Part shown: one piece after another, positions 26,335 through 36,280 of the stretch
Layout: every line of letters begins with the position of its first letter
Position numbering within the stretch: the stretch's first letter is position 1
Origin: Hyunsoonleella jejuensis
GTDB lineage: Bacteria > Bacteroidota > Bacteroidia > Flavobacteriales > Flavobacteriaceae
Length of the DNA stretch: 64,000 nucleotides
Direction: 5' to 3'
Assembly: GCF_900111025.1 (NCBI RefSeq)
Contig: NZ_FOFN01000001.1
Coordinates: 1,116,001-1,180,000, forward strand
Notes under the pieces: model-generated
What the model was told of the DNA's origin: nothing
Databases searched by the model: none
Seen by the model: only the letters and a program-made list of their open reading frames with translations
Made by a program: the position numbers and the translations under genes

Positions 26335-27666
26335 ATGAAAAGGCTGGTGGTATTAGGAGGGGGCGAAAGTGGTGTAGGTACTGCGCTTTTAGGAAAAGCC
26401 AAAGGGTATGATGTTTTTGTTTCCGATAAAGGGAAACTAAAGGATATATACAAAAAAGTTCTTTTACATAATGAGATTGAATGGGAAGAGGCGCAACATA
26501 CAGAGGCTAAAATTTTGAATGCAGACTTGGTAATGAAAAGTCCTGGTATTCCTGAAACGGTTCCTTTAATAAAAGCTATTAGGGCTAGAGATATTCCTGT
26601 GGTTTCTGAAATTGAATTTGCTTCAAAATTTACTAATGCCACAATAGTTGGAATTACGGGAAGCAATGGAAAAACCACTACGGCAACGTTAACACATCAT
26701 TTGTTAAAAGATGAGTTGAATGTGGGTTTAGCTGGAAATATTGGAGACAGTTTTGCGAATCAATTGCTAGAAAAAGATTATGAAAACTATGTGCTAGAAA
26801 TCAGCAGTTTTCAGTTAGATGACGTTGTTGATTTTAAACCGAAAATAGCTGTTATCACCAATATCACACCCGATCATTTGGATAGGTACGCGTATAAATT
26901 CGAAAATTATGTGAAAGCAAAATTTAGAATTGCTATGAATCAAACGTCAAATGATTATTTGATTTATGATGCGGATGACGAAGTGATAGTGAACCACTTA
27001 AAAACCAACCCAGTTCAATCTACATTACTGCCATTTTCGCTCAAAGAAAAGATTGAAAATGGTGCATATTTTGAAAATAACAAACTAATAATAACGATAG
27101 AAAACGACAAACTAATTATGCCAACAACTAACTTAACCCTCGAAGGTAAACACAATATTAAAAATGCAATGGCTGCTTCAACCGTAGCACACTTATTGAA
27201 AATTCGAAAACAAACTATACGCGAAAGTTTAGAGAATTTTCAGGGTGTAGAGCACAGGCTGGAGCAAGTTCTTAAAATCAATAAGGTACAGTATATAAAT
27301 GATTCTAAGGCTACCAACGTTAATGCTACATATTTTGCATTAGAGAGTATGGATACACCTACGGTTTGGATAGTTGGGGGAGTAGATAAAGGTAATGATT
27401 ACCGTGAGTTGTTTCCCTTTGTAAACGAAAAGGTAAAGGCGATTATTTGTTTAGGTGTTGATAATGAAAAACTGATGGACACTTTTGGGAGCATGGTAGA
27501 TATTATTGTGGAAACTCAATTTATGAGCGAAGCGGTGAAGATAGCTTACAAGATTGCTGAAGCAGGAGATAATGTGTTATTATCGCCAGCATGTGCAAGT
27601 TTTGATTTGTTTGAAAACTATGAGGATCGAGGGCGTCAATTTAAAGATGCAGTCAGAAATTTATAA
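26335..27666 (+). CDS. murD: UDP-MurNAc-L-alanine:D-glutamate ligase
   Basis: MurD adds D-glutamate to UDP-MurNAc-L-Ala. The 443-residue protein has an N-terminal GGGESGVGTALLGKAKGYDV nucleotide-type loop, the ATP motif GITGSNGKTTTATL (about 107-120), the NITPDHLDRY sequence and a C-terminal domain with NDSKATNVNAT and LLSPACASFDLF. The ATG is one base after the mraY stop, so translation is probably coupled. Confidence 0.97.
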   Translation: MKRLVVLGGGESGVGTALLGKAKGYDVFVSDKGKLKDIYKKVLLHNEIEWEEAQHTEAKILNADLVMKSPGIPETVPLIKAIRARDIPVVSEIEFASKFTNATIVGITGSNGKTTTATLTHHLLKDELNVGLAGNIGDSFANQLLEKDYENYVLEISSFQLDDVVDFKPKIAVITNITPDHLDRYAYKFENYVKAKFRIAMNQTSNDYLIYDADDEVIVNHLKTNPVQSTLLPFSLKEKIENGAYFENNKLIITIENDKLIMPTTNLTLEGKHNIKNAMAASTVAHLLKIRKQTIRESLENFQGVEHRLEQVLKINKVQYINDSKATNVNATYFALESMDTPTVWIVGGVDKGNDYRELFPFVNEKVKAIICLGVDNEKLMDTFGSMVDIIVETQFMSEAVKIAYKIAEAGDNVLLSPACASFDLFENYEDRGRQFKDAVRNL

Positions 27667-27714
27667 GCTTAAATAACTCACCGAACGAGGTTAAAGTATT
27701 ATTCAATAAAATAA

Positions 27715-28902
27715 ATGCAGCAAATATTTAAAAATATAAAAGGAGACCGGTTGATTTGGGCAATAGTAGCACTATTAGCTATTCTATCGTTTTTACCGGT
27801 ATACAGTGCTGCAAGTAATTTAGCCTACAGAGGAAGTGGAGGCAATACGTTTACTTTTTTTGTAAAACATTTTGTGCACTTATTGCTTGGTTTTTCTATT
27901 ATGTATGGTGTGCATAAAATACCGTATCGTTATTTCAGGGGGTTGTCTTTAGTAATGATTCCTATTGTTTTGGTATTGCTTACCATTACCATTTTGCAAG
28001 GCACAACTGTTGAAGGCGCAAGTGCAAGCCGATGGATAACATTTGGAGGTATGTCTTTTCAAACATCAACGTTGGCATCTGTGGTTTTAATGGTTTATGT
28101 GGCACGGTATTTATCTAAAATGAAGGATAAAGTTATAACATTTAAATCTTCTGTTTTACCACTTTGGGCACCAGTTTTCTTAATCCTTATTTTAATTTTA
28201 CCTTCCAATTTTTCAACCACAGCCATCATATTTACTATGGTGTTGGTGTTGGTGTTTTTGGGAGGGTACCCTGCAAAATATTTGGCAATTATTTTAGGCT
28301 CTGGTGTATTAGCACTTACGTTTTTTGTGTTGGTTGCGAAAATGACAGATGGTCCGTTAAAAGTAAAAGTAAATACTTGGGAAAACAGAATCGCGAATTA
28401 CTGGAATGGCGAAGATACCGAGGCCGATTATCAAATTGAAAAAGCAAAAATAGCTATAGCTTCAGGAAAAATAAGAGGTGTTGGTCCTGGAAAAAGTATC
28501 CAAAAGAACTTTTTGCCACAATCGTCTTCAGATTTCATTTTTGCAATCATTATAGAAGAATACGGATTAATAGGTGGTTTTCTTATAATGCTGTTATATC
28601 TGTGGTTGTTATTTAGAGTGGTTATTGTTGCGCAAAAAGCTGACTCAGTTTTTGGAAAATTATTGGTGCTGGGTGTTGGTTTGCCTATAATTTTTCAGGC
28701 ATTAATAAATATGGCTGTTGCTGTGGAGTTATTTCCCGTAACTGGGCAAACATTACCGCTTATTAGTAGTGGAGGTACTTCCATTTGGATGACCTGTTTA
28801 GCTATAGGTATTATTTTAAGTGTAAGTGCGAGACGAGAAGAAATAAAACAACAAGAAATAAATGACGACAATCCTCTAGAAATCTTGTCGGAAACGATTT
28901 AA
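27715..28902 (+). CDS. ftsW: Septal peptidoglycan glycosyltransferase FtsW (SEDS)
   Basis: FtsW polymerises lipid II at the septum together with FtsI. The 395-residue protein has about ten membrane helices and the SEDS landmarks GASASRWI (about 102-109), GPGKSIQKNFLPQSSSDFIF (about 257-276, the large periplasmic loop with the catalytic Asp), and GQTLPLISSGGTS near the end. A hydrophilic tail of about 25 residues follows. Flanking gaps of about 48 and 70 bases hold no gene. Confidence 0.96.
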   Translation: MQQIFKNIKGDRLIWAIVALLAILSFLPVYSAASNLAYRGSGGNTFTFFVKHFVHLLLGFSIMYGVHKIPYRYFRGLSLVMIPIVLVLLTITILQGTTVEGASASRWITFGGMSFQTSTLASVVLMVYVARYLSKMKDKVITFKSSVLPLWAPVFLILILILPSNFSTTAIIFTMVLVLVFLGGYPAKYLAIILGSGVLALTFFVLVAKMTDGPLKVKVNTWENRIANYWNGEDTEADYQIEKAKIAIASGKIRGVGPGKSIQKNFLPQSSSDFIFAIIIEEYGLIGGFLIMLLYLWLLFRVVIVAQKADSVFGKLLVLGVGLPIIFQALINMAVAVELFPVTGQTLPLISSGGTSIWMTCLAIGIILSVSARREEIKQQEINDDNPLEILSETI

Positions 28903-28972
28903 GGCAATAGACAGGATACGGGTTAGCGTAGCGTTTTGAAATTTAGTTTTTTGAATATTGGAAATTTAATTA

Positions 28973-30076
28973 ATGGCAAATAAAGAAGCATATAAAATAA
29001 TTCTTTCAGGAGGTGGCACGGGTGGTCATATTTATCCTGCAATAGCCATTGCGAATGAGTTAAAGAGTAGGTATCCAGAATCTCAATTTCTATTTGTTGG
29101 TGCTAAGGATAGAATGGAAATGGAAAAGGTGCCACAAGCAGGATACGAGATTAAAGGATTGTGGATTTCGGGTATTCAACGGCGATTAACATTAAAGAAT
29201 GTAATGTTCCCTTTTAAGCTATTGAGTAGTCTATGGAAAGCGAGAAAAATCATAAAGACTTTTAAACCGGATGTGGTAATTGGAACAGGTGGTTTTGCCA
29301 GTGGTCCTTTGTTGCAAATGGCTGCTTCAAATGGTATTTCAACATTGATACAAGAACAGAATTCCTATCCTGGAATCACGAATAAAATTCTATCAAAAAA
29401 AGCACATAAAATTTGTGTTGCTTATGAAGGGCTAGAACGGTTTTTTCCTAAGGAGAAAATTAGGATTACCGGAAATCCTGTGCGGCAAGATTTATTGAGT
29501 GTGGAAGGAAAAACGGTAGAAGCAAAAAATTATTTCAACCTAAAGCATGGTAAATATACCTTATTAGTATTAGGTGGTAGTTTAGGCTCTAGACGGATTA
29601 ATGAATTGATCGAGCAAAAGCTAGATTTTTTTGATACACAGAATATAGAAGTGATTTGGCAGTGTGGTAAACTTTATTATCAGCAATACAAATTTTACGG
29701 TAACTCTAAGAACGTCCAAGTTTATGAGTTTTTAAATAAGATGGATTTAGCGTATGCTGCTGCAGATATTATTATTTCTAGAGCAGGTGCTAGTTCGGTG
29801 TCGGAATTATGCATCGTTGGCAAACCTGTAATTTTCATTCCATCGCCCAATGTGGCTGAAGACCATCAAACCAAAAATGCCATGGCCATAGTGAATCAGG
29901 ATGCGGCATTATTGATAAAAGAAGCCGATTTAGATGCAAATTTTGAAAACACATTTTCAAGACTTAAGTCTGATGCGGAAAGACAATTACAATTAAGTAA
30001 AAATATAAAAAAACTAGCTTTAGTAAATGCCACCAATGATATTGTTGACGAAGTTGAAAAACTACTAAATAAATGA
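28973..30076 (+). CDS. murG: UDP-GlcNAc:lipid I N-acetylglucosamine transferase
   Basis: MurG (GT28) adds GlcNAc to lipid I to make lipid II on the cytoplasmic membrane face. The 367-residue protein has the N-terminal [30 protein letters not shown] (about 102-112), EQNSYPG, the second glycine loop [13 protein letters not shown] and the donor-sugar site [11 protein letters not shown]. Its last four bases overlap the murC start (ATGA). Confidence 0.97.
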   Translation: MANKEAYKIILSGGGTGGHIYPAIAIANELKSRYPESQFLFVGAKDRMEMEKVPQAGYEIKGLWISGIQRRLTLKNVMFPFKLLSSLWKARKIIKTFKPDVVIGTGGFASGPLLQMAASNGISTLIQEQNSYPGITNKILSKKAHKICVAYEGLERFFPKEKIRITGNPVRQDLLSVEGKTVEAKNYFNLKHGKYTLLVLGGSLGSRRINELIEQKLDFFDTQNIEVIWQCGKLYYQQYKFYGNSKNVQVYEFLNKMDLAYAAADIIISRAGASSVSELCIVGKPVIFIPSPNVAEDHQTKNAMAIVNQDAALLIKEADLDANFENTFSRLKSDAERQLQLSKNIKKLALVNATNDIVDEVEKLLNK

Positions 30077-31425
30077 ATTTGAATAGCGTAAATAACGTAT
30101 TTTTTATTGGTATCGGTGGTATCGGTATGAGTGCTTTGGCGCGCTATTTCAAATCTATTGGAAAAGAGGTTTCAGGGTACGACAAAACACCTACTGAAAT
30201 TACCGAGGCTTTAGAGAATTTAGGTGTTTCTATTCATTTTAAAGATGATGTGCTGAATATAGGCAAAACGTTTAAAGATAGGGATGCAACATTGGTCGTG
30301 TACACACCTGCAATACCAAAAGCGCATTTAGAACTAAACTACTTTATATCACATGGTTTCAGCGTAATGAAGCGTTCTCAAGTTTTAGGGATAATTACAG
30401 AAAATACATTTTGTTTGGCCGTTGCAGGAACACACGGTAAAACTACTACAACCAGTATATTAGGACATTTATTGTATCAGTCTGATGTGAAACTAACAGC
30501 ATTTTTGGGGGGAATTAGTGAAAACTATAATTCGAATCTAATTTTGAATGGCGATGAGGTTTCAGTGGTCGAAGCTGATGAGTTCGACAGGTCGTTTTTA
30601 ACGCTGTCTCCTAATTTGGCATGTATTACATCAATGGACGCAGATCATTTGGATATTTATGGAGACGCTTCAGAATTAATAAAATCATTCAAAGATTTTT
30701 CAAAAAAAATAAAACCTAACGGCAAATTGTTTGTTAGAAACGGATTGCCTTTAAAAGGAATTACATATGGTATAGAGGATGATGCTGATTACTCCGTTCA
30801 AAACATAAAAATTGAAAATGGCACTTATGTTTTTGATATTAGAACGCCTAAGGAGATTATAAAGAATTTAAAGTTCAATCTCCCAGGAAGACATAATTTG
30901 TCTAACGCATTAATAGCAATGGCAATGGCTACGGAGTTTGGCATATCTCAAAAGAAGCTTGCCAATGCGCTGGCTTCTTATAAAGGGGTAAAACGCCGAT
31001 TTTCATATCAAATAAAAACCGATGATTTGGTGTTTATTGATGATTATGCGCATCATCCAGAAGAAATAAAAGCAGTGCACAATGCAGTTCGGGAAATGTA
31101 TCCTAACAAAAAGGTGCTAGCCATTTTTCAACCGCATTTATATTCAAGAACCAGAGATTTTATTGATGGTTTTGCCAAAAGTTTGTCGCAATTTGATGAG
31201 TTGTTATTGCTCGATATTTATCCTGCTAGAGAGTTGCCAATAGCAGGTGTAACTTCAAGTTGGTTACTGGATAAAATTGATAATACTAATAAAAAATTAG
31301 TATCTAAAAAGAATTTAATTTCAGAAATACAAAAAAGTGCAGCACAGGTTATTTTAACTATTGGTGCTGGTGATATAGGGGAAGAAGTAAAGCATATTAA
31401 AAAAGGATTAAGTGTTGCAAGTTAA
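30073..31425 (+). CDS. murC: UDP-N-acetylmuramate:L-alanine ligase
   Basis: MurC adds the first stem amino acid. The 450-residue Mur ligase begins with the Rossmann motif [18 protein letters not shown], has the ATP loop [13 protein letters not shown] (about 117-129), [22 protein letters not shown] and [14 protein letters not shown] (about 321-334). The order murG-murC instead of further Mur genes, with no murF or ddl, is the usual Bacteroidota arrangement. It overlaps murG by 4 bases and ftsQ by 14 bases. Confidence 0.97.
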   Translation: MNLNSVNNVFFIGIGGIGMSALARYFKSIGKEVSGYDKTPTEITEALENLGVSIHFKDDVLNIGKTFKDRDATLVVYTPAIPKAHLELNYFISHGFSVMKRSQVLGIITENTFCLAVAGTHGKTTTTSILGHLLYQSDVKLTAFLGGISENYNSNLILNGDEVSVVEADEFDRSFLTLSPNLACITSMDADHLDIYGDASELIKSFKDFSKKIKPNGKLFVRNGLPLKGITYGIEDDADYSVQNIKIENGTYVFDIRTPKEIIKNLKFNLPGRHNLSNALIAMAMATEFGISQKKLANALASYKGVKRRFSYQIKTDDLVFIDDYAHHPEEIKAVHNAVREMYPNKKVLAIFQPHLYSRTRDFIDGFAKSLSQFDELLLLDIYPARELPIAGVTSSWLLDKIDNTNKKLVSKKNLISEIQKSAAQVILTIGAGDIGEEVKHIKKGLSVAS

Positions 31426-32134
31426 TTGGAATTACATAAAAATGTTGGCCCTACTTATAATAGTAGTGCTTTTGTATGCCTTTTCATCAGTTAAAAATGA
31501 TGTTAGAAAAATATCAAAAGCTAACATCTCATTTTTAGGTGAAAACAATCTTTTTATCACTCATGAGACTGTTAGTAAATTGTTAATACAAAATCAACAG
31601 CGCGTTGAAAATGAGGCTAAAGAAACTTTAGATTTGAATACATTAGAAAACGCCCTGAATTCTAATCCCATGATAAAATCGGCTGAAGTGTATGTTGCTG
31701 TAAATGGTACACTTAATGCCGAAATTAAACAAAAAAGACCTGTTGCGAGAGTAAGCACGAACGCATCTTATTATATAGATGATGAGGGTAATTATATGCC
31801 TTTGTCATCTAATTTTACTGCAAGAGTGCCTTTAGTTACTGGATATGTAGAGAAAAACAATTTGAAAAATGTTTTTCAGGTTGCCCGAAAGGTAGGAACG
31901 GACGATTTTTTAAAACACCATGTCGTAGAGATTCACCAAAATATAAATGGTGCTTTGGCTTTAAGATTGCGACAATGTGATTTTATTGTGAATCTTGGAG
32001 AATTAAGTTTTTTAGATAAAAAGATAAATAATTTAAAGGCGTTTTATAAAAAGAGTTTAAAAGAGAAGACGTTGGATAAATATAGCAAAGTGAATTTGCA
32101 GTTTGATAATCAAGTAGTGTGTACCAAAGCTTAA
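31412..32134 (+). CDS. ftsQ: FtsQ/DivIB-like division protein
   Basis: This 240-residue bitopic protein has one helix (about 9-26, YIKMLALLIIVVLLYAFSS), a short POTRA-like domain (about 38-110, with LNTLENALNSNPMIKSAEVY) and a beta-domain. It links early and late division proteins. Identification rests on topology, the POTRA-type NPxIKSAEV sequence and position between murC and ftsA. The start is the GTG at 31412, inside murC. Confidence 0.9.
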   Translation: MLQVNWNYIKMLALLIIVVLLYAFSSVKNDVRKISKANISFLGENNLFITHETVSKLLIQNQQRVENEAKETLDLNTLENALNSNPMIKSAEVYVAVNGTLNAEIKQKRPVARVSTNASYYIDDEGNYMPLSSNFTARVPLVTGYVEKNNLKNVFQVARKVGTDDFLKHHVVEIHQNINGALALRLRQCDFIVNLGELSFLDKKINNLKAFYKKSLKEKTLDKYSKVNLQFDNQVVCTKA

Positions 32135-32137
32135 CAT

Positions 32138-33457
32138 ATGGAGCATAATTTATCAGTAGGTTTAGATATAGGAACCACAAAAATTGTGGCGATGATTGGT
32201 CGTAAGAACGAATACGGCAAACTCGAAATTTTAGGTATTGGTAAATCTAAAAGTTTAGGTGTGCACCGTGGTGTAGTCAATAATATTACACAAACTATTC
32301 AGTCTATTCAACAGGCCGTTCAAGAAGCTGAAGCTACGGCAGAGTTAAAAATTGAAGAAGTAACGGTTGGTATTGCGGGGCAACATATACGAAGTTTACA
32401 ACATAGTGATTATATCACACGACCAAATTCTGAAACGGTTATAGATGAAGATGATATTGACAGGTTAATTAATCAGGTTCATAAACTGGTGATGCTTCCA
32501 GGTGAGGAAATTATCCATGTGTTGCCACAAGAATTTAAGGTTGATGGGCAAGCAGAAATAAAGGAGCCTATTGGGATGTATGGCGGACGATTGGAAGCTA
32601 ACTTTCATGTAGTTGTTGGTCAAGTATCTTCTATAAGAAATATTGGGCGCTGTGTGCAAAGTTCTGGGTTAAACCTTGAAGGTATTACTTTAGAACCGCT
32701 AGCTTCTGCAAACGCAGTATTAAGTCAAGAAGAAAAAGAAGCCGGTGTAGCTTTAATAGATATAGGTGGCGGGACTACCGATTTGGCTATTTTTAGAGAT
32801 GGTATCATACGTCATACAGCAGTAATACCTTTTGGTGGTAATGTTATAACAGAAGACATTAAAGAAGGATGCTCCATTATTGAAAAACAAGCTGAACTTC
32901 TTAAAATAAAATTTGGATCTGCGTGGCCTGGTGAAAATAAGGATAACGAGATTGTGTCCATCCCAGGATTACGAGGAAGAGAGCCAAAAGAGATAACCCT
33001 CAAAAATCTCTCGAGAATTATTCATGCGCGTGTTGTAGAAATTGTAGAGCAAGTTTTTGCAGAGATTAAAAACTACGGGCACGAAGAGCAGAAGAAAAAA
33101 CTTATTGCGGGTATTGTATTAACCGGTGGTGGTAGCCAGTTAAAACATTTAAAGCAATTGGTAGAATATATTACCGGCATGGATACCAGAATAGGTTACC
33201 CTAACGAGCATTTGGCAGGCGATAGTGATGCGGATGTTACAAGTCCGCTCTACGCTACGGCAGTTGGCTTAGTGTTGGATGGCTTAAAACGTAAGGAACG
33301 TAAAAAAGTTGAAGCGCAAGAACAGGAGATGTATGAAGAGCAAATTAAGGATGAAGCTGTTGATGAAGAAGAGATTGAAAAACCTGTTAAAGAACGCAAA
33401 TCGTTCTTAGATAAATTAACCGAACGCGTAAAAGATTTTTTAGATAACGCAGAGTAG
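32138..33457 (+). CDS. ftsA: Cell division protein FtsA
   Basis: FtsA is an actin-like ATPase that tethers FtsZ to the membrane. The 439-residue protein begins NLSVGLDIGTTKIVAMIG (phosphate loop 1), has the inserted 1C domain, ALIDIGGGTTDLAIFRDG (phosphate loop 2, about 206-223) and TGGGSQLKHL (about 329-338). The C terminus ends in an acidic linker and the amphipathic helix KSFLDKLTERVKDFLDNAE (last 19 residues) for membrane binding. It starts 3 bases after the ftsQ stop. Confidence 0.97.
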   Translation: MEHNLSVGLDIGTTKIVAMIGRKNEYGKLEILGIGKSKSLGVHRGVVNNITQTIQSIQQAVQEAEATAELKIEEVTVGIAGQHIRSLQHSDYITRPNSETVIDEDDIDRLINQVHKLVMLPGEEIIHVLPQEFKVDGQAEIKEPIGMYGGRLEANFHVVVGQVSSIRNIGRCVQSSGLNLEGITLEPLASANAVLSQEEKEAGVALIDIGGGTTDLAIFRDGIIRHTAVIPFGGNVITEDIKEGCSIIEKQAELLKIKFGSAWPGENKDNEIVSIPGLRGREPKEITLKNLSRIIHARVVEIVEQVFAEIKNYGHEEQKKKLIAGIVLTGGGSQLKHLKQLVEYITGMDTRIGYPNEHLAGDSDADVTSPLYATAVGLVLDGLKRKERKKVEAQEQEMYEEQIKDEAVDEEEIEKPVKERKSFLDKLTERVKDFLDNAE

Positions 33458-33472
33458 TATAGCGTGAAGTAG

Positions 33473-33493
33473 AAATTGTCTAGCAGACAATTT
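33473..33493. other. Hairpin in the ftsA-ftsZ gap
   Basis: AAATTGTCT (33473-33481) and AGACAATTT (33485-33493) form a perfect 9-bp stem with a three-base loop. Only a short T run follows, so it is not a strong terminator. It may be an mRNA processing or partial attenuation site between ftsA and ftsZ. Confidence 0.5.
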
Positions 33494-33573
33494 TAGCGAA
33501 GATGCCTGATGGCACAAAGTAGAATTAACCATTGATTGAAAATAATATTTAGAACCCCAGAAAAAAAGAATTT

Positions 33574-35535
33574 ATGAGCAGCAAAGACGAATTCGGAAGT
33601 ATTGCATTTGATTTACCTAAAAATCAGTCTAATGTAATAAAAGTAATTGGCGTTGGCGGCGGCGGTAGCAATGCTATTAACCACATGTTTCAGCAAGGTA
33701 TAAAGGGAGTAGACTTTTATATCTGTAATACAGATGCGCAAGCATTGCAGAACAGTGGTGTGCCAAATAAAATTCAATTAGGCGTAAACTTAACCGAAGG
33801 ACTAGGCGCAGGTGCAAATCCAGACATAGGAGAACAATCTGCGGTAGAAAGTTTTGATGAAATTTCCCAAATGCTGGATACCAATACCAAAATGGTGTTT
33901 ATCACTGCAGGTATGGGTGGCGGCACGGGCACGGGTGCTGCACCGATTATCGCTAAAATGGCAAAGGATAAAGATATCTTAACCGTTGGAATTGTAACCA
34001 TGCCATTTCAGTTCGAAGGAAAAATGCGTTTGGAGCAGTCTCAAAACGGTATTGAGAAATTAAGAAGCGTTGTAGATTCGTTAATCGTAATCAATAACAA
34101 TAAACTTCGTGAAGTATATGGTAACCTTGGTTTCAAGGCAGGATTCTCAAAAGCTGATGAGGTGCTATCTACTGCTGCTCGGGGAATAGCCGAAGTTATT
34201 ACTCATCACTACACACAGAATATCGATTTACGGGATGCTAAAACTGTATTGAGTAATAGTGGTACTGCAATAATGGGATCGTCTATCGCTTCTGGTCAAA
34301 ATCGTGCTCAAGATGCCATCCGTAAAGCCTTAGATTCACCCTTGTTAAATGATAACAAAATTACTGGAGCTAAAAATGTATTGTTACTTATCGTGTCAGG
34401 AGCTCAAGAAATTACTATTGATGAAATCGGAGAGATTAACGATCATATTCAAAACGAGGCTGGTCATGGAGCAAATATTATTATGGGTGTTGGAGAGGAC
34501 GAAACCTTAGAAGAATCAATTTCTGTAACCATAATTGCTACAGGTTTTAACATTGAGCAGCAAGACGAAATTTCTAATACTGAAACCAAGAAAGTAGTGC
34601 ATGCTTTAGAGGATGATTCCGAAAAGAAAGATAAAGAACCTGTAATAATAGCGCCTATTGTAGAATTAGAAAAAAAGGAGCCGAACCCTGTTGTGAGACA
34701 TACATTGGACTTAGATGAAGTTGAAGAAGAGATTGTTTCTGCCGAAAAAATAGTAGTAGAAAAGCCTAAGGCGGAAGAAGCTCCAAAAGATATTACTTTA
34801 GTTCCAACATCAGAATTGATAAAAAATATAGATGTGGTATACGATGAGGTAAATGCTAATATTGAAGAAGATGACTTTATTATCAAGCCAGTAACAACTA
34901 TGGAAGTTGAAGAGGAAGTTATAGAGCGTGAAGAGGAAGAGCAACAAATTACGTTAACGTTTGATTTACCTTTATCTACAGTAAACGAAGAAGAACCTGA
35001 GGTAGAAGAAAAGGTCACATACAGTTTGGATGAAGATGAAGTAAAAGATATATCTGTAAACGATTATGTTGAATTGATTACAGTAACTGAGACCAATGAA
35101 GAAGGTAGTGATGTGCGATATGCTTTAGACGATTATATTGAAGCAGAATCATCAATGAATTCGCAACCAGTTGCTGATAAAGTAGCTGAAGAGGTTCAAG
35201 AAGAAGTAGTTTTCGAAAGAAAAGTAATTGAAGAGGAAGTGGCTGAAGAAGTGATAGAAGAAAATGTAGAGCCAACAGAGTTGCCAATTTCAGAAATATT
35301 AAAACAACGTACTGCTGAGCGTAGACGAAAGATGAAAGATTTTAACTACAAGTTTAACAATGCGAAGATTGACGATATAGAAAAAGTACCAGCATATAAG
35401 CGTCAGGGCGTGAATTTAGATGAAGCAAAACATTCTTCTGAAACAGATATGTCTAGAACAAGTGTGGGTTTAGATGATAATGACGACATACAGCTAAGAA
35501 CAAATAATTCTTTTTTGCATGACAATGTAGATTAA
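33574..35535 (+). CDS. ftsZ: Cell division protein FtsZ with long acidic C-terminal linker
   Basis: FtsZ is a tubulin-like GTPase that forms the division ring. Residues about 1-330 are the tubulin core, with GGGGSNAINHM near the N terminus, the GTP signature GMGGGTGTGAAPI (about 108-120) and a T7 loop NIDLRDA. The rest, about 320 residues, is a linker very rich in Glu, Val and Asp that makes the protein 653 residues long against 383 in E. coli. The end LRTNNSFLHDNVD is the conserved peptide that binds FtsA and other partners. The stop is followed by a terminator at 35572-35609, closing the dcw operon. Confidence 0.97.
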   Translation: MSSKDEFGSIAFDLPKNQSNVIKVIGVGGGGSNAINHMFQQGIKGVDFYICNTDAQALQNSGVPNKIQLGVNLTEGLGAGANPDIGEQSAVESFDEISQMLDTNTKMVFITAGMGGGTGTGAAPIIAKMAKDKDILTVGIVTMPFQFEGKMRLEQSQNGIEKLRSVVDSLIVINNNKLREVYGNLGFKAGFSKADEVLSTAARGIAEVITHHYTQNIDLRDAKTVLSNSGTAIMGSSIASGQNRAQDAIRKALDSPLLNDNKITGAKNVLLLIVSGAQEITIDEIGEINDHIQNEAGHGANIIMGVGEDETLEESISVTIIATGFNIEQQDEISNTETKKVVHALEDDSEKKDKEPVIIAPIVELEKKEPNPVVRHTLDLDEVEEEIVSAEKIVVEKPKAEEAPKDITLVPTSELIKNIDVVYDEVNANIEEDDFIIKPVTTMEVEEEVIEREEEEQQITLTFDLPLSTVNEEEPEVEEKVTYSLDEDEVKDISVNDYVELITVTETNEEGSDVRYALDDYIEAESSMNSQPVADKVAEEVQEEVVFERKVIEEEVAEEVIEENVEPTELPISEILKQRTAERRRKMKDFNYKFNNAKIDDIEKVPAYKRQGVNLDEAKHSSETDMSRTSVGLDDNDDIQLRTNNSFLHDNVD

Positions 35536-35571
35536 GAAGACACTTCTGTGTTTAACCTCACTTAAGTTATG

Positions 35572-35609
35572 ATCCCGAAGAGTTTCCCTCATTCTTTTCG
35601 GGATTTTTT
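35572..35609 (+). terminator. Terminator after ftsZ
   Basis: ATCCCGAA (35572-35579) pairs perfectly with TTCGGGAT (35597-35604), followed by a T run. It closes the dcw operon. Confidence 0.9.
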
Positions 35610-35621
35610 AACTCTTTTTTC

Positions 35622-35629
35622 TATCTTCG
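35622..35629 (+). promoter_or_regulatory. Predicted -7 element of the YqeY-like gene
   Basis: TATCTTCG is a close variant of TAnnTTTG and lies between the ftsZ terminator and the ATG at 35653. Confidence 0.4.
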
Positions 35630-35652
35630 CGACACTTTCAAAACAATTAGTT

Positions 35653-36102
35653 ATGAGTTTACAACAAGATATTATGGCAGCGTTAAAAGATGCGATGAAA
35701 GCTAAAGACCAAACAGCTTTAGCCGCATTAAGGGCGGTAAAATCTGCAATTCTTTTAGCCAAAACAGAAAGTGGTGCAGGAGATGAGCTTTCTGAAGATC
35801 AAGAGCTTAAAATATTGCAAAAACAAGTAAAACAACGAAAGGATAGTGCTGCTGTGTATTTAGAGCAAGGTAGAGAAGATTTAGCAGCGCCAGAATTGGC
35901 CGAAGCTGAAATTATTAATCAGTTTTTACCGGAAGCCTTAAGTGAAGAAGAAATAGAAAACGTGGTTGTGGCAACAATCGATCAAATTGGAGCAGACGGC
36001 ATGAAAGATATGGGTAAAGTTATGGGAATTGTTAGTAAGCAGCTTGCAGGACAAGCTGATGGAAAAACTATTTCTAACATTGTAAAAGCCAAATTAGCTT
36101 AA
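35653..36102 (+). CDS. GatB/YqeY domain protein
   Basis: This is a 149-residue YqeY-family protein. It has an N-terminal helical region SLQQDIMAALKDAMKAKD followed by ALRAVKSAI, EDQELKILQKQVKQRKDSA and the GatB/YqeY-type C-terminal tail MKDMGKVMGIVSKQLAGQAD, a helical module related to the tRNA-binding tail of the amidotransferase subunit GatB. Function is not settled; a role in tRNA-linked metabolism is inferred from the fold. The start at 35653 gives the normal family length. An upstream in-frame start at 35569 is rejected because it would translate through the ftsZ terminator. tRNA-Arg follows 36 bases later. Confidence 0.92.
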   Translation: MSLQQDIMAALKDAMKAKDQTALAALRAVKSAILLAKTESGAGDELSEDQELKILQKQVKQRKDSAAVYLEQGREDLAAPELAEAEIINQFLPEALSEEEIENVVVATIDQIGADGMKDMGKVMGIVSKQLAGQADGKTISNIVKAKLA

Positions 36103-36138
36103 CTCTTAAAATAGATTCCAGTTTTTATTGGAATAAAC

Positions 36139-36212
36139 GGCCCCGTGGCGCAACTGAATAGCGCATCAGATTTCGGCTCTGAGGGTTGGGGGTTTGAATC
36201 CCTCCGGGGTCA
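36139..36212 (+). tRNA. tRNA-Arg (anticodon UCG)
   Basis: A complete 74-base cloverleaf folds by hand. The acceptor GGCCCCG/CGGGGTC has 7 bp with one G-U pair, the D stem is GCGC/GCGC, the anticodon stem TCAGA/TCTGA has loop TTTCGGC (anticodon TCG at 36173-36175), the variable loop has 5 bases, the T stem is GGGGG/CCCTC with loop TTTGAAT, and the discriminator is A. CCA is not encoded. It reads CGA (and possibly other CGN) codons. Confidence 0.97.
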
Positions 36213-36217
36213 CGAAT

Positions 36218-36280
36218 AAAAAGAAAAGTTCTGTGTCAAATCAAGCTTGCTTGAATTTGTAAGCAGAACTTTTCTTTTTT
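36218..36280 (+). terminator. Terminator of tRNA-Arg
   Basis: AAAAAGAAAAGTTCTG (36218-36233) pairs perfectly over 16 bp with CAGAACTTTTCTTTTT (36264-36279). The 30-base loop itself holds AAGC/GCTT. The right arm is the first copy of a sequence repeated every 102 bp in the array that follows. Confidence 0.85.

Noticed and set aside
26307-26678. 123-codon frame antisense to murD
   Set aside because: It is a shadow of the murD N terminus without independent support.
34464-35018. 184-codon Ser-rich frame antisense to ftsZ
   Set aside because: It is a shadow of the Glu/Val-rich linker of FtsZ; composition explains its openness.
35569-35652. N-terminal extension of the YqeY-like protein
   Set aside because: It translates through the ftsZ terminator stem and a likely promoter; the shorter form has normal family length.
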